A DNA stretch of 64,000 bases from an uncultured Methanolobus sp. (GTDB lineage Archaea > Halobacteriota > Methanosarcinia > Methanosarcinales > Methanosarcinaceae), in the NCBI RefSeq assembly GCF_963665675.1, contig NZ_OY762425.1, positions 1-64,000 on the forward strand, given 5' to 3'. The notes below the pieces were generated by a model. That model saw only the letters and a list, made by a program, of their open reading frames with translations, was not told the DNA's origin and searched no databases. Both the position numbers and the translations under genes were made by a program. Below are positions 44,855 through 53,094 of this stretch, piece after piece; within the stretch, counting starts at the first letter, position 1; the number at the start of each line of letters is the position of its first letter.

Positions 44855-45804
44855 GCTTGCTGAAAATAGAGAGACTTCGAGTATTATTCAGATCAGGGAA
44901 TCGAATCGTAAAAGCCAACAACAGCATTGACCTGGAAGTTATGGAAAACGAGATAATCGGCATCATTGGTGAGACTGGATGCGGAAAATCTATACTTGGC
45001 AGGGCAATTATGACATTACTTTCGGAAAACACAGAGGTAAGTGGAAAGATCATCTACAAAGGTGAGGACCTGCTCTCCCTGTCTGAAAATAAATTACGGG
45101 ATATCAGGGGCAAAAACATTAGCATTATACTTCAAAATCCTTCTGCCGCATTAAATCCTGTTTTCAGTATAGGGGACCAGATTTCAGAGGTCTTCCAGTA
45201 TCATGATAAAATGAGTAAGCAGAATGCAGAAATAAAAACTGCCGGAATACTTGAAATGGTAGGCATTGATCCTTGCAGGATGAGGGAATTTCCTCACCAA
45301 TTCAGCGGAGGGATGAAACAAAGGATTATGATTGCGATGGGAATGGCTTTCAGTCCTGAACTATTGATAGCTGATGAGCCTACAAAGGGTCTTGACCCTG
45401 ATACAAAGAAAAGTATTATAAATCTTCTTAATAGGCTGGTTCGAAGCAGGAACATGAGTATGATTCTTATAACACACGATCTTGACGTTGCAGAAAAGAT
45501 GTGTGATCGTATTGCTGTGATGTATGCAGGTGAAATTATTGAACTTGCACCCGTCTGTGATATCCTTGCAGAACCAGGACACCCTTATACGCAGGTACTG
45601 TTAAGATCTCTTCCTAAGAAAGGGTTAAGGTCAATTTCAGGAGAAAGTCCCAGTCTTAGTTCTCCACCCTCAGGATGTCGCTTTCATCCAAGATGTGAGT
45701 ATGTAATGGATATATGCAAGCAAGAACATCCGGAACTGTTTTTTACCGATACTGGAACAGAGGTCAGGTGTTTCCTGTATAATGGAGGTCAGGATCAGTC
45801 ATGA
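44851..45804 (+). CDS. nikD: ABC transporter ATPase, NikD/DppD-like
   Basis: The 317-residue ATPase has Walker A GETGCGKS, Q-loop ILQNPSAALNP, signature FSGGMKQR, Walker B LLIADEPTKGLD and H-loop THDLD. It keeps the C-terminal oligopeptide/dipeptide extension with clustered Cys (CRFHPRC, ICKQ, CFL), which in relatives can hold an Fe-S cluster. Energises the importer together with the next gene, which it overlaps by 4 bp. Confidence 0.93.
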   Translation: MSLLKIERLRVLFRSGNRIVKANNSIDLEVMENEIIGIIGETGCGKSILGRAIMTLLSENTEVSGKIIYKGEDLLSLSENKLRDIRGKNISIILQNPSAALNPVFSIGDQISEVFQYHDKMSKQNAEIKTAGILEMVGIDPCRMREFPHQFSGGMKQRIMIAMGMAFSPELLIADEPTKGLDPDTKKSIINLLNRLVRSRNMSMILITHDLDVAEKMCDRIAVMYAGEIIELAPVCDILAEPGHPYTQVLLRSLPKKGLRSISGESPSLSSPPSGCRFHPRCEYVMDICKQEHPELFFTDTGTEVRCFLYNGGQDQS

Positions 45805-46499
45805 CTTTACTATCGGTAACCGGTCTGAAAAAATATCATTACTCCGGCCTTATTAACAGAAAAGAAATAAGAGCTGTTGATGGTGTTGATTTTGAAATTG
45901 GCAAAGGTAAAGCTTTGGGACTGGTGGGGAACAGCGGATGTGGAAAAACAACAGTTGCAAGGACAGTGCTGCGACTGACAGACCCCACAGCAGGAAATAT
46001 AGTTTTCGAAGGAATGGATATTACAAGGCTAAAAGGCCGAAGTCTTAAACCTCTTGGCAGGCGGATGCAGATTATTTTTCAGAATCCGGAATCATCGCTA
46101 AATCCTGCAATGAAGGTATATGATGCTCTTCTGGAACCACTTAGAGTGCATAAACTATGCAATTCAGGTGAGGAAGAACAGAATGTCCGGGATCTGATTG
46201 AAACTGTCAATCTGAATGAAGAACTTCTGTTCCGGTACCCGCATGAGCTGAGTGGAGGGCAACTGCAAAGAGTTGTCATTGCCCGGGTTTTAAGTCTTAA
46301 TCCGAAACTGATTGTTGCGGATGAGGTTACATCAATGCTTGATCCCCTAGTCCAGTCTCAGATTTTGAATTTACTGAAAGATCTGCAAAACAGGTTAGAT
46401 ATAAGTTATCTGTTCATTTCTCACGATATGAATGTTGTGGAATGGATGTGCGATGATATTGCAGTGATGGATAAAGGAAAGATCGTTGAATGGAAATAA
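45801..46499 (+). CDS. nikE: ABC transporter ATPase, NikE/DppF-like
   Basis: The 232-residue second ATPase has Walker A GNSGCGKT, IFQNPESSLNP, signature LSGGQLQR, Walker B LIVADEVTSMLD and H-loop SHDMN. It ends right after the core (GKIVEW), lacking the usual C-terminal peptide-family extension, as NikE proteins do. Last transporter gene of the cluster. Confidence 0.92.
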   Translation: MTLLSVTGLKKYHYSGLINRKEIRAVDGVDFEIGKGKALGLVGNSGCGKTTVARTVLRLTDPTAGNIVFEGMDITRLKGRSLKPLGRRMQIIFQNPESSLNPAMKVYDALLEPLRVHKLCNSGEEEQNVRDLIETVNLNEELLFRYPHELSGGQLQRVVIARVLSLNPKLIVADEVTSMLDPLVQSQILNLLKDLQNRLDISYLFISHDMNVVEWMCDDIAVMDKGKIVEWK

Positions 46500-46544
46500 T
46501 CATCTTATAACTTATTTTTAAATTAAACAACAGGAAGTTAAAAT

Positions 46545-47570
46545 ATGAATTCAGCAAAGGAATTAATGAAAAGGCCGGAAGTATGTTCAGATGAATTAAT
46601 TAAATTTATAGACGATTCTATGAATGGTTTCAGAAAATATAAGATCCTCACTACAGCTGTGAAGCTACAGCTTTTTGAATATACAAATGATCCCGTTTCA
46701 TCTGAAGAACTGGCAGCAAAGATGGGATGCAATCCGGAAATGGTACCATTGCTTTGTGATGTTCTGTGTGAATGCGGTCTTCTCGTATCAAACGAGGAGA
46801 AATATTCGAATACCGAATTAACTAAAACTTATCTGGTTAGCGATTCACCATTTTCACAGTTAAATTATCTACGTGACATGGAACGAAGCATAGCAATGTG
46901 GGAAAAGCTGGATGAGATTATTACCAACGGTCCGGTAATTGTTGATAAACAGAGTTTCTTTGGAGACAGGGTAATTCATTCCATGGCAGAAAATGCTAAA
47001 TGTGGAATGCTTCAGGAAGTTGTTGAAACTGTCACAGAGAACATTGATTTTGAGAGTGTCAGGAAAATGCTTGATCTTGGTGGTGGTCATGGACTGTATT
47101 CCATAGCTTTTGTAGGCCAGAATAAAAAACTGAAGGCATTTGTTTTTGATCTTCCACAGGTGACCGAACACACAAAGATGTATGCTGAGAAATATAGAAC
47201 TGATCAGGTTGATGTAATACCGGGTAATTTCTTCACAGATGATATTGGTTCTGGGTACGATATCGTATTTTCATCATTGAACCCTGGCGGAAGGGTTCCT
47301 GACCTGATCCCAAAGATTGTTTCTGCATTAAAACAGGGAGGGATATTTGTTAACAGACAGGTACCCGGCGGGGATTCTGGTTCGATGGAAACACTCAACT
47401 GGAATCTGTGGACATTTGATGACACTAAAAAAGCAAGATCTCAGTTTAGTTTTGAAAACAGTGTTTCTCTGGATGAGTATATTGATATTCTGAAGGCAAA
47501 CAATCTTGATGTTTTTAAGGAAATTGATCTTACTGATGGTTCCAGAATTGTTTTTTCACGCAGGATGTGA
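46545..47570 (+). CDS. SAM-dependent O-methyltransferase family protein
   Basis: The 341-residue enzyme has a winged-helix dimerisation domain (about 20-110: AVKLQLFEYTNDPVSSEELA) and a methyltransferase domain with motif I KMLDLGGGHGLYSIAF, as in plant-type O-methyltransferases and related bacteriochlorophyll or antibiotic enzymes. The catalytic His seen in many O-methyltransferases is not evident, so the acceptor may not be a hydroxyl. A ribosome site AGGAAG precedes ATG 46545. It follows the transporter by 45 bp and is probably in the same transcript. Confidence 0.85.
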   Translation: MNSAKELMKRPEVCSDELIKFIDDSMNGFRKYKILTTAVKLQLFEYTNDPVSSEELAAKMGCNPEMVPLLCDVLCECGLLVSNEEKYSNTELTKTYLVSDSPFSQLNYLRDMERSIAMWEKLDEIITNGPVIVDKQSFFGDRVIHSMAENAKCGMLQEVVETVTENIDFESVRKMLDLGGGHGLYSIAFVGQNKKLKAFVFDLPQVTEHTKMYAEKYRTDQVDVIPGNFFTDDIGSGYDIVFSSLNPGGRVPDLIPKIVSALKQGGIFVNRQVPGGDSGSMETLNWNLWTFDDTKKARSQFSFENSVSLDEYIDILKANNLDVFKEIDLTDGSRIVFSRRM

Positions 47571-47749
47571 TCACTTTTTCACATCTTTGAATATTTGTAA
47601 TATATCGGATACATGAGTAAGGAACAATCTTTTATATCTAAAGATTTCATATGGAGAAAGTCAGTCCAAAATATGACATGATTTTATAAGATTAAGATGA
47701 TAAACATCTGATATATTCCTGAAATTCTAAATGAAAGAGAGGATTAATT

Positions 47750-47974
47750 TTGTTCCCAAGTAAGAAAGTCCAGAAATTAGTTGGATCTAAGGTCCAGGTA
47801 GAGATGAAAGGTGATCTTCACCTTCTCGAAGGAACTTTAAAAAGTGCAGACGATTATATGAATCTCCATATGACCGATACTGTAGAGGTCGCAAACGGTG
47901 AGCGTCTGCGTTCCCTTGGTTCTGTCGTGTTGCGTGGAAACAATATCATTCTTGTTGTTCCTATGGAAGAATAA
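47750..47974 (+). CDS. LSm (Sm-like archaeal) RNA-binding protein
   Basis: The 74-residue protein forms an Sm fold: Sm1 region KVQVEMKGDLHLLEGTLKSA-DDYMNLHM and Sm2 region LGSVVLRGNNIILVVP. Such proteins assemble into rings that bind U-rich RNA. The start is TTG 47750, with GAGAGGATT about 8 bases upstream. TTTTATATCT near 47630 may be its promoter. The next gene starts 20 bp downstream and is likely co-transcribed. Confidence 0.9.
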   Translation: MFPSKKVQKLVGSKVQVEMKGDLHLLEGTLKSADDYMNLHMTDTVEVANGERLRSLGSVVLRGNNIILVVPMEE

Positions 47975-47993
47975 ACTCTCAGTGGAAAATAGT

Positions 47994-48344
47994 ATGAGTG
48001 TCGAAGAGAGTGCATACAATCTTATTCGCGAAAGCAAGGAAGGCATTTTCCAGAACGAGCTCTGGAAGATGCTGGAAATTGATAGTCGTAAATGTTCCAG
48101 GGTAGTTTCTAAGCTTCTCGATGAGGATCTTATCACCCGCGAGCAGGCTGTCTCCAATGGAGCCAGGACTTACCTTCTGAAAGTTAAGGAAGAGGAGAAG
48201 CCCTGCTTCGATCTCCTGTTATCAGGAGAATTGTTCTCTCCTTGCGCAGGATGCAGGGATGCATGCCAGCCTGAGATATGTGGAAGGCTTACTACATGGG
48301 TCGAAAACCTCAATGACAATGAGGAAACGGCTGAAATGTGCTGA
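47994..48344 (+). CDS. winged-helix protein with C-terminal cysteine cluster
   Basis: The 116-residue protein has an N-terminal winged helix of the TFIIIC B-block/Lrp type (GIFQNELWKMLEIDSRKCSR, VVSKLLDEDLITREQ) and a C-terminal CAGCRDACQPEIC segment with a further Cys in KPCFDLL, which can ligate Zn or an Fe-S cluster. It may be a redox- or metal-responsive regulator. It sits between LSm and tRNA-Glu. ATG 47994 is chosen; a GTG at 47982 is possible. Confidence 0.75.
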   Translation: MSVEESAYNLIRESKEGIFQNELWKMLEIDSRKCSRVVSKLLDEDLITREQAVSNGARTYLLKVKEEEKPCFDLLLSGELFSPCAGCRDACQPEICGRLTTWVENLNDNEETAEMC

Positions 48345-48357
48345 TTACGGCGAAAGG

Positions 48358-48365
48358 TATAAATA
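48358..48365 (+). promoter_or_regulatory. TATA box candidate for tRNA-Glu
   Basis: TATAAATA stands 47 bases before the mature tRNA 5' end, immediately after the preceding gene. This allows a leader of about 20 bases. Confidence 0.5.
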
Positions 48366-48411
48366 CAATATATGCCATGTTGGAGTCGCTTCACTAAAGC
48401 GAAATCAACGT

Positions 48412-48489
48412 GCTCCGGTAGTGTAGTCCGGCCAATCATTCCGGCCTTTCGAGCCGAAGACTCGGGTTCGAATCCCGGCCGGAGCACCA
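48412..48489 (+). tRNA. tRNA-Glu (UUC), CCA encoded
   Basis: Acceptor GCTCCGG pairs with CCGGAGC; discriminator A at 48486 and CCA at 48487-48489 are encoded. The anticodon stem CCGGC/GCCGA encloses loop CTTTCGA with anticodon TTC at 48448-48450; the outermost stem pair is C:A. The T arm is CTCGGGTTCGAATCCCG-like. An AT-rich pair of orphan genes follows. Confidence 0.95.
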
Positions 48490-48590
48490 AATATTTTTGG
48501 CTAGTTTTTCTAACTTTTAATTCAGGTTTTGATTCCTTATTATCGAAACAAAACATAATACTTTTTATTTTACCTACTCCATTTTTCATT

Positions 48591-49211
48591 ATGGCATTAC
48601 CACTAGGAATAGGAATACCAACTAATGCAGATATCTCTAAAGCATGTGATGAATTTGAAACATACGAAACTAGGGATGTTATGTATAAAGTCTCAATGTT
48701 GCACATGAAAAGTCATTGGGAAGAACCAGAGGGGATGACAGATGCTATTGGAGTTTTGCTGTTATCATGGAATCAACAGTTTTACAGAATTCACAGAGGT
48801 TTAAATCTTAAAAAAGTAGAAGATTGTATCATAGACAACATGTCTTATCTTAATGAATTCAAAAAAAGAAAAATAATTTCCTTATCAGATGAAGATGAGG
48901 ATAATATTAAAAGGATATTTAATGAATTCAATAATGCCCTTCAGGGATTAGATGGCACCAAAAGCCCAGTATCAACAGCAAAAGCACTTCATTTATTGGT
49001 TCCTGATTTTTTCCCATTATGGGATGCGAGTATAGCAAGAAAATACAAGGTGTACTATACTAAGAACCCTGATGAGAAGTATCTCTTATTTTGCAAGTAT
49101 TCTCAAACAATTTATGACCAAGTCAAAGAATACAAATCATTACCTGAAAAATCAATACTAAAAATAATTGATGAATATAATTATTCCAAATATTCAAGAG
49201 GATGGATTTAA
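48591..49211 (+). CDS. orphan protein (206 aa) downstream of tRNA-Glu
   Basis: A soluble, AT-rich gene starting MALPLGIGIPTNADISKACD. The segment STAKALHLLVPDFFPLWDAS looks like a conserved core, but I cannot name the family. There is no ribosome site at ATG 48591, so translation may be leaderless. A longer upstream frame overlaps the tRNA and is rejected. Position next to a tRNA and composition suggest an acquired gene. Confidence 0.6.
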   Translation: MALPLGIGIPTNADISKACDEFETYETRDVMYKVSMLHMKSHWEEPEGMTDAIGVLLLSWNQQFYRIHRGLNLKKVEDCIIDNMSYLNEFKKRKIISLSDEDEDNIKRIFNEFNNALQGLDGTKSPVSTAKALHLLVPDFFPLWDASIARKYKVYYTKNPDEKYLLFCKYSQTIYDQVKEYKSLPEKSILKIIDEYNYSKYSRGWI

Positions 49212-49278
49212 GATAAACACCCAAAACTCAAAGCAAAAATCTTTTTTCTCAGAATCTTGTTCTTAATAATGGCAAAAA

Positions 49279-49854
49279 ATGAACGCTACAGAAGAGATAA
49301 TAGAATGTAATGTCTTCCATGAAGAAATACAAACAAATTCAAAAGTACTCATTGATTTTCTGGTGAGTAAAAGGAATTTACACTGGGAAGTTTATAAAAA
49401 TATAGAAAACAAAGCGATTCAATTATTATTGTCAAACGGTGTAATATTAGGTCTGTTAATCAATATAGTTATTAATTTTCCAGAATTAGAAGGAAGAGTC
49501 CATTCTAATTTTTTAAATTTAGATTATCATTTTTTAGGGATAACTATTATTTTATATGCCATATCCATGTTTTGCAGTATTTATGTGATATCAAAAACAT
49601 TGTTCTTAGATACGTTTACCGATAAAGGATTTATAAAACAGAATGTTGAAGCAACAATAAATCGTTTTATACTAGAACCTAGTGCTTATTGCCTAAATAA
49701 CAATCTGCTATTTGAAATAATAAATGAATTACATGCCGAGTTAGAACTGTTAAAGAAAAAGAATACATCTAATTCTATCATCATCAATGTAGGAATTGTA
49801 TTTTTTTCATTAGGTGTACTTATCATAATACTCTCAATATTGTCTATTATTTGA
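49279..49854 (+). CDS. orphan three-helix membrane protein
   Basis: The 191 residues contain three transmembrane helices (NGVILGLLINIVINF, YHFLGITIILYAISMFCSIY, IIINVGIVFFSLGVLIIILS). The stretch IENKAIQLLLSNGVILGLL, with Lys-Ala before the first helix, is reminiscent of SLATT/Pycsar-type membrane effectors, a weak resemblance. No cyclase or sensor gene adjoins. AT-rich like its neighbour at 48591. Confidence 0.55.
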   Translation: MNATEEIIECNVFHEEIQTNSKVLIDFLVSKRNLHWEVYKNIENKAIQLLLSNGVILGLLINIVINFPELEGRVHSNFLNLDYHFLGITIILYAISMFCSIYVISKTLFLDTFTDKGFIKQNVEATINRFILEPSAYCLNNNLLFEIINELHAELELLKKKNTSNSIIINVGIVFFSLGVLIIILSILSII

Positions 49855-50119
49855 TTCGATACATCATTTTTAACATTTCAAAGTTAGCAGTTTCAAACAA
49901 CCAGATATTGAAGAAGCCACATCATCAAGATGCTAACCTCCTCACAAACGATAACTGTTTATATAATGATGCTATCTTTCGAGCAATTATAAAAACAGAA
50001 ATTGCAGCTTTTAATTACGGAATAAATGTCATAATTCGACTTACAAGATAATTTGTTTTCTTTGTAATTTTGTTCTGATATCATATTCACTAGCTTTTGC
50101 ATATTAACTCGAGGTTCAC

Positions 50120-51523
50120 ATGTCATTTGATAATCTTAATCTAATTTACCCACTACAGCGCGCATTAAAAGAGGAAGGGTACACAACCCCTACCCCTATA
50201 CAAAAACAATCCATTCCCCATCTTCTTGGCGGCAGGGATATGATAGGTATTGCCCAGACAGGTACAGGCAAAACCGCTTCATTTATTTTACCTATTTTAC
50301 ACAACATGTCGGAAGCTCACAAGAACACACGCAAAAGATATCCCCGTGTTCTTGTGCTTGCACCAACAAGGGAACTCGCAGCCCAGATAGGTGATAGTTT
50401 TAGCACGTATGGACGCTATACACGATATAAGCACACAGTTATCTTTGGTGGTGTAGGGCAAGGCCCCCAGGTGAAAGCCATCTCCAAGGGTGTAGATTCA
50501 CTTGTAGCGACTCCCGGAAGACTTCTTGACCTGATAGACCAGGGACATGTAAAACTCTCTGAGGTCGAGTATTTCGTACTTGATGAAGCAGACAGAATGC
50601 TTGACATGGGATTTGTCAATGATGTCTACAAAGTCGTTGAAATGCTTCCGCAAAAGAGACAATCACTTTTCTTCTCAGCAACCATGTCTCCTGAAGTTTC
50701 AAAACTTGCAAGGAAAATGCTGACCAATCCTGTTACCGTGGAAATAACACCACAGGCAACAACTGTAGAACGTATAAACCAGTTCGTATTCTTCGTTGAT
50801 TCAGAGAACAAGAACGAGTTGATACTTCAGTTACTCAGAAGCAGACATCTTGAATGTGTACTTATCTTTACCAGAACAAAACACAGAGCTAACAAAGTAG
50901 CCCAGATGCTTAATAAAAACAGGATCCCTGCTGATGCCATTCATGGAAACAAGTCCCAGACACACAGGACAAAAGCCCTTCAGGACTTTAAATCAGGACA
51001 ACTCCGCGTGCTCGTTGCAACTGACATAGCAGCCCGTGGAATAGACGTTGATGATATTTCTCACGTAATTAACTACGACCTGCCAAACGTTTCTGAAAGC
51101 TATGTACACCGTATAGGTCGTACAGCAAGAGCAGGAGCTGACGGAACAGCATTCTCATTCTGTGCTGCGGATGAGCGTGATTTCCTCCGTGAGATCGAAA
51201 AGCTCATCAGAATGGAGATTGAAGTTGCAGAACATGAATTCCATTCTGAAAAAGCAAAGAACGCTACTGGAGATGCTGCAAAACCTGAACCAAGACAATA
51301 TGGAAGACCAGGTGGAAAGTCCGGCTACAAAAGAGGACAGGGCAGAGGCAAAAAAGGTGAAGGTAAAGATATAAATAAGAAGAGCGGCAGCAAAAAATAT
51401 GGCAGTAATCAAGGTAGCCGAAGCAGTGGGAACAATTCAGGTGGAGGCAGACCAAAAAGGAATAGTTCCGGCAAAGGTAAGAGCAGTAGCGGTTCACCTT
51501 CCAAATTCGGAAATAGAAGATAA
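50120..51523 (+). CDS. DEAD-box RNA helicase with basic Gly/Ser/Lys tail
   Basis: The 467-residue protein carries all helicase motifs: Q motif PIQKQSIP, motif I AQTGTGKTA, Ia PTRELA, II DEAD, III SAT, IV VLIFTRTK, V ATDIAARGIDV and VI HRIGRTARAG. Residues about 385-467 form a low-complexity Gly/Ser/Lys/Arg tail like RhlE/CsdA-type cold-related helicases, which helps RNA binding. It unwinds RNA duplexes in ribosome assembly or cold adaptation. GAGGT precedes ATG 50120. Confidence 0.95.
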   Translation: MSFDNLNLIYPLQRALKEEGYTTPTPIQKQSIPHLLGGRDMIGIAQTGTGKTASFILPILHNMSEAHKNTRKRYPRVLVLAPTRELAAQIGDSFSTYGRYTRYKHTVIFGGVGQGPQVKAISKGVDSLVATPGRLLDLIDQGHVKLSEVEYFVLDEADRMLDMGFVNDVYKVVEMLPQKRQSLFFSATMSPEVSKLARKMLTNPVTVEITPQATTVERINQFVFFVDSENKNELILQLLRSRHLECVLIFTRTKHRANKVAQMLNKNRIPADAIHGNKSQTHRTKALQDFKSGQLRVLVATDIAARGIDVDDISHVINYDLPNVSESYVHRIGRTARAGADGTAFSFCAADERDFLREIEKLIRMEIEVAEHEFHSEKAKNATGDAAKPEPRQYGRPGGKSGYKRGQGRGKKGEGKDINKKSGSKKYGSNQGSRSSGNNSGGGRPKRNSSGKGKSSSGSPSKFGNRR

Positions 51524-51683
51524 TCCCGGAACAGATCAGAACCCTGTTCCTTTTTTTTCAAAAAGCATTATCTGATTTAATTGTTAACCGAAAACACTAA
51601 CATCTGATACTAACCTTATACTGTCTAATCAGGACGCAAGAATGCAGTTCTGTAATGCTTATAAAAAACGTAAGTGACCTTAA

Positions 51684-52040
51684 ATGAAATATATTTTCCA
51701 GTTCGCCATCATCCTTGCAATCTGTTATCTTGGCGACCTGATTCACAGTTTCTTTCACATCCCAATTCCCGGAAATGTTCTGGGAATGGTTTTGCTTCTG
51801 ATATTGTTGCTTTCAGGACTTGTCAAACTCTCCATGATAGAGGAGGTAAGCAATTTCCTGCTGAAACACCTGTCATTTTTCTTCATCCCGGCAGCAGTTG
51901 GACTTATTACCTGTTTCACGGTACTTGAAGGAAAGTGGACTGCACTCCTCATAATTTCCGTAGCCTCGACCTTCATTATTGCAGTTGTTACAGGTGCAAC
52001 GGTACAGATACTTATCAAAAGGAGGCAGTCCCCTGAATGA
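51684..52040 (+). CDS. lrgA: LrgA/CidA-family membrane protein
   Basis: The 118-residue protein has four transmembrane helices and the family core IPIPGNVLGMVLLLILL, SFFFIPAAVGLI. LrgA/CidA proteins act with LrgB/CidB in control of murein hydrolases in bacteria and probably in small-metabolite transport; archaea have no murein. The stop overlaps the start region of LrgB. Confidence 0.9.
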   Translation: MKYIFQFAIILAICYLGDLIHSFFHIPIPGNVLGMVLLLILLLSGLVKLSMIEEVSNFLLKHLSFFFIPAAVGLITCFTVLEGKWTALLIISVASTFIIAVVTGATVQILIKRRQSPE

Positions 52041-52737
52041 ACTTGTGTATGGGTTTGTGCAGTCTCCCGTGTTTGGAATAGGAATTTCCCTGCTGACATT
52101 TTCTGCAGGTATCCAGATCCACAAAAAGACAGGCTCGCCCCTAATGAACCCGCTGGTTCTCAGCATGTTAATGATAATAGCCCTGCTTCTGAGTTTTCAT
52201 ATCAGTTTTGATGATTACAACAATGGAGGCCAGTTCATATCATTTTTCCTTGGGCCTGCAACTGTTATTCTTGCTGTTCCCCTATACCGGAAAATCAGTT
52301 TGCTGAAAGAGAATGTATTTCCGATAATTGCAGGAATTAGCATTGGTTCAGCGGCAGGAATTGCCAGCATTATCGTTATGTGCAAGATGTTCGGGCTTGA
52401 TGAAATTCTAAGCGTTTCCATGATCCCAAAATCAGTTACAACACCTATTGGAATTGAGATATCCAACCAACTTGGTGGTCTGCCTTCAGTAACCGTGGCT
52501 GCAATAGTTTTCACCGGTATTGCAGGTGTTTTGCTTGGACCCATGGTTTGCAAGTTATTCAAAATTGAAAATGAGGTTGCTCTGGGAGTGGCTATCGGTA
52601 CTTCATCACATGCACTTGGCACGACCAAGGCTGTAGAACTTGGCGAGACTGAGGGCGCAATGAGTGGGCTTGCAATCGGGATTGCAGGGCTGGTTACTGT
52701 ATTTCTGGCTCCTTTGCTGGCAAAACTACTGTTGTAA
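52033..52737 (+). CDS. lrgB: LrgB family membrane protein with probable CTG start
   Basis: About 234 residues, seven or more membrane helices, with the family segments SVTTPIGIEISNQLGGLPSV and GTSSHALGTTKAVELGETEG. The expected MNEL start is encoded here as CTG AAT GAA CTT at 52033, 7 bases after a perfect GGAGG (52021-52025). The first in-frame GTG (52045) is too far from that site, and the ATG at 52037 is out of frame. It is translationally coupled to lrgA. Confidence 0.85.
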   Translation: MNELVYGFVQSPVFGIGISLLTFSAGIQIHKKTGSPLMNPLVLSMLMIIALLLSFHISFDDYNNGGQFISFFLGPATVILAVPLYRKISLLKENVFPIIAGISIGSAAGIASIIVMCKMFGLDEILSVSMIPKSVTTPIGIEISNQLGGLPSVTVAAIVFTGIAGVLLGPMVCKLFKIENEVALGVAIGTSSHALGTTKAVELGETEGAMSGLAIGIAGLVTVFLAPLLAKLLL

Positions 52738-52745
52738 AATTATAA

Positions 52746-53090
52746 GCTTTGTAGAAATTCTGTTATTAAAATTTCAAGGAAAGTCGACTGGTTTTGTCAG
52801 GACAATATGATCTATCGTAGATTATGAATTACCCGAAGGGGCCGGCGAAGGCGGCGTTTTCCTACAAGAAAAAACAAAATAATCAGAAAATATCCTGTAC
52901 TTTCTTTGCAAGCCTTCCGTAGAATTCTCTCTATAAATGCAATAATCTCCAGACTAATTTTCTGTATAGCAGCATAGGAATGTGCCGCCTTCGGCGGATA
53001 GTCACTTTGTTTTTAGATTGTAGCTTGTTTTTGTGGGCACGAAAAAGAGCAACGTTTGCGTCGCTTGTATAAACAGGATTTCTACAGAGC
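52746..53090 (+). repeat. MITE-like element, copy E (complete)
   Basis: The only copy with both ends: GCTTTGTAGAAATTCTGTT (52746-52764) and AACAGGATTTCTACAGAGC (53072-53090) are 19-bp inverted repeats matching at 17 positions. The interior holds the CCCGAAGGGGCCGGCGAA hairpin (about 52832-52853) and the GCCGCCTTCGGCGG hairpin (about 52985-52998). No coding potential. It occupies the gap between two convergent genes. Confidence 0.92.
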
Positions 53091-53094
53091 CAGA

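Noticed and set aside
48372..48590. Longer start for the 206-residue orphan gene
   Set aside because: The extension runs through tRNA-Glu, so the ATG at 48591 is preferred.
49851..50051. 66-codon frame after the three-helix membrane protein
   Set aside because: It starts at a TTG overlapping the previous stop, has no ribosome site or family, and reads like low-complexity AT-rich sequence.
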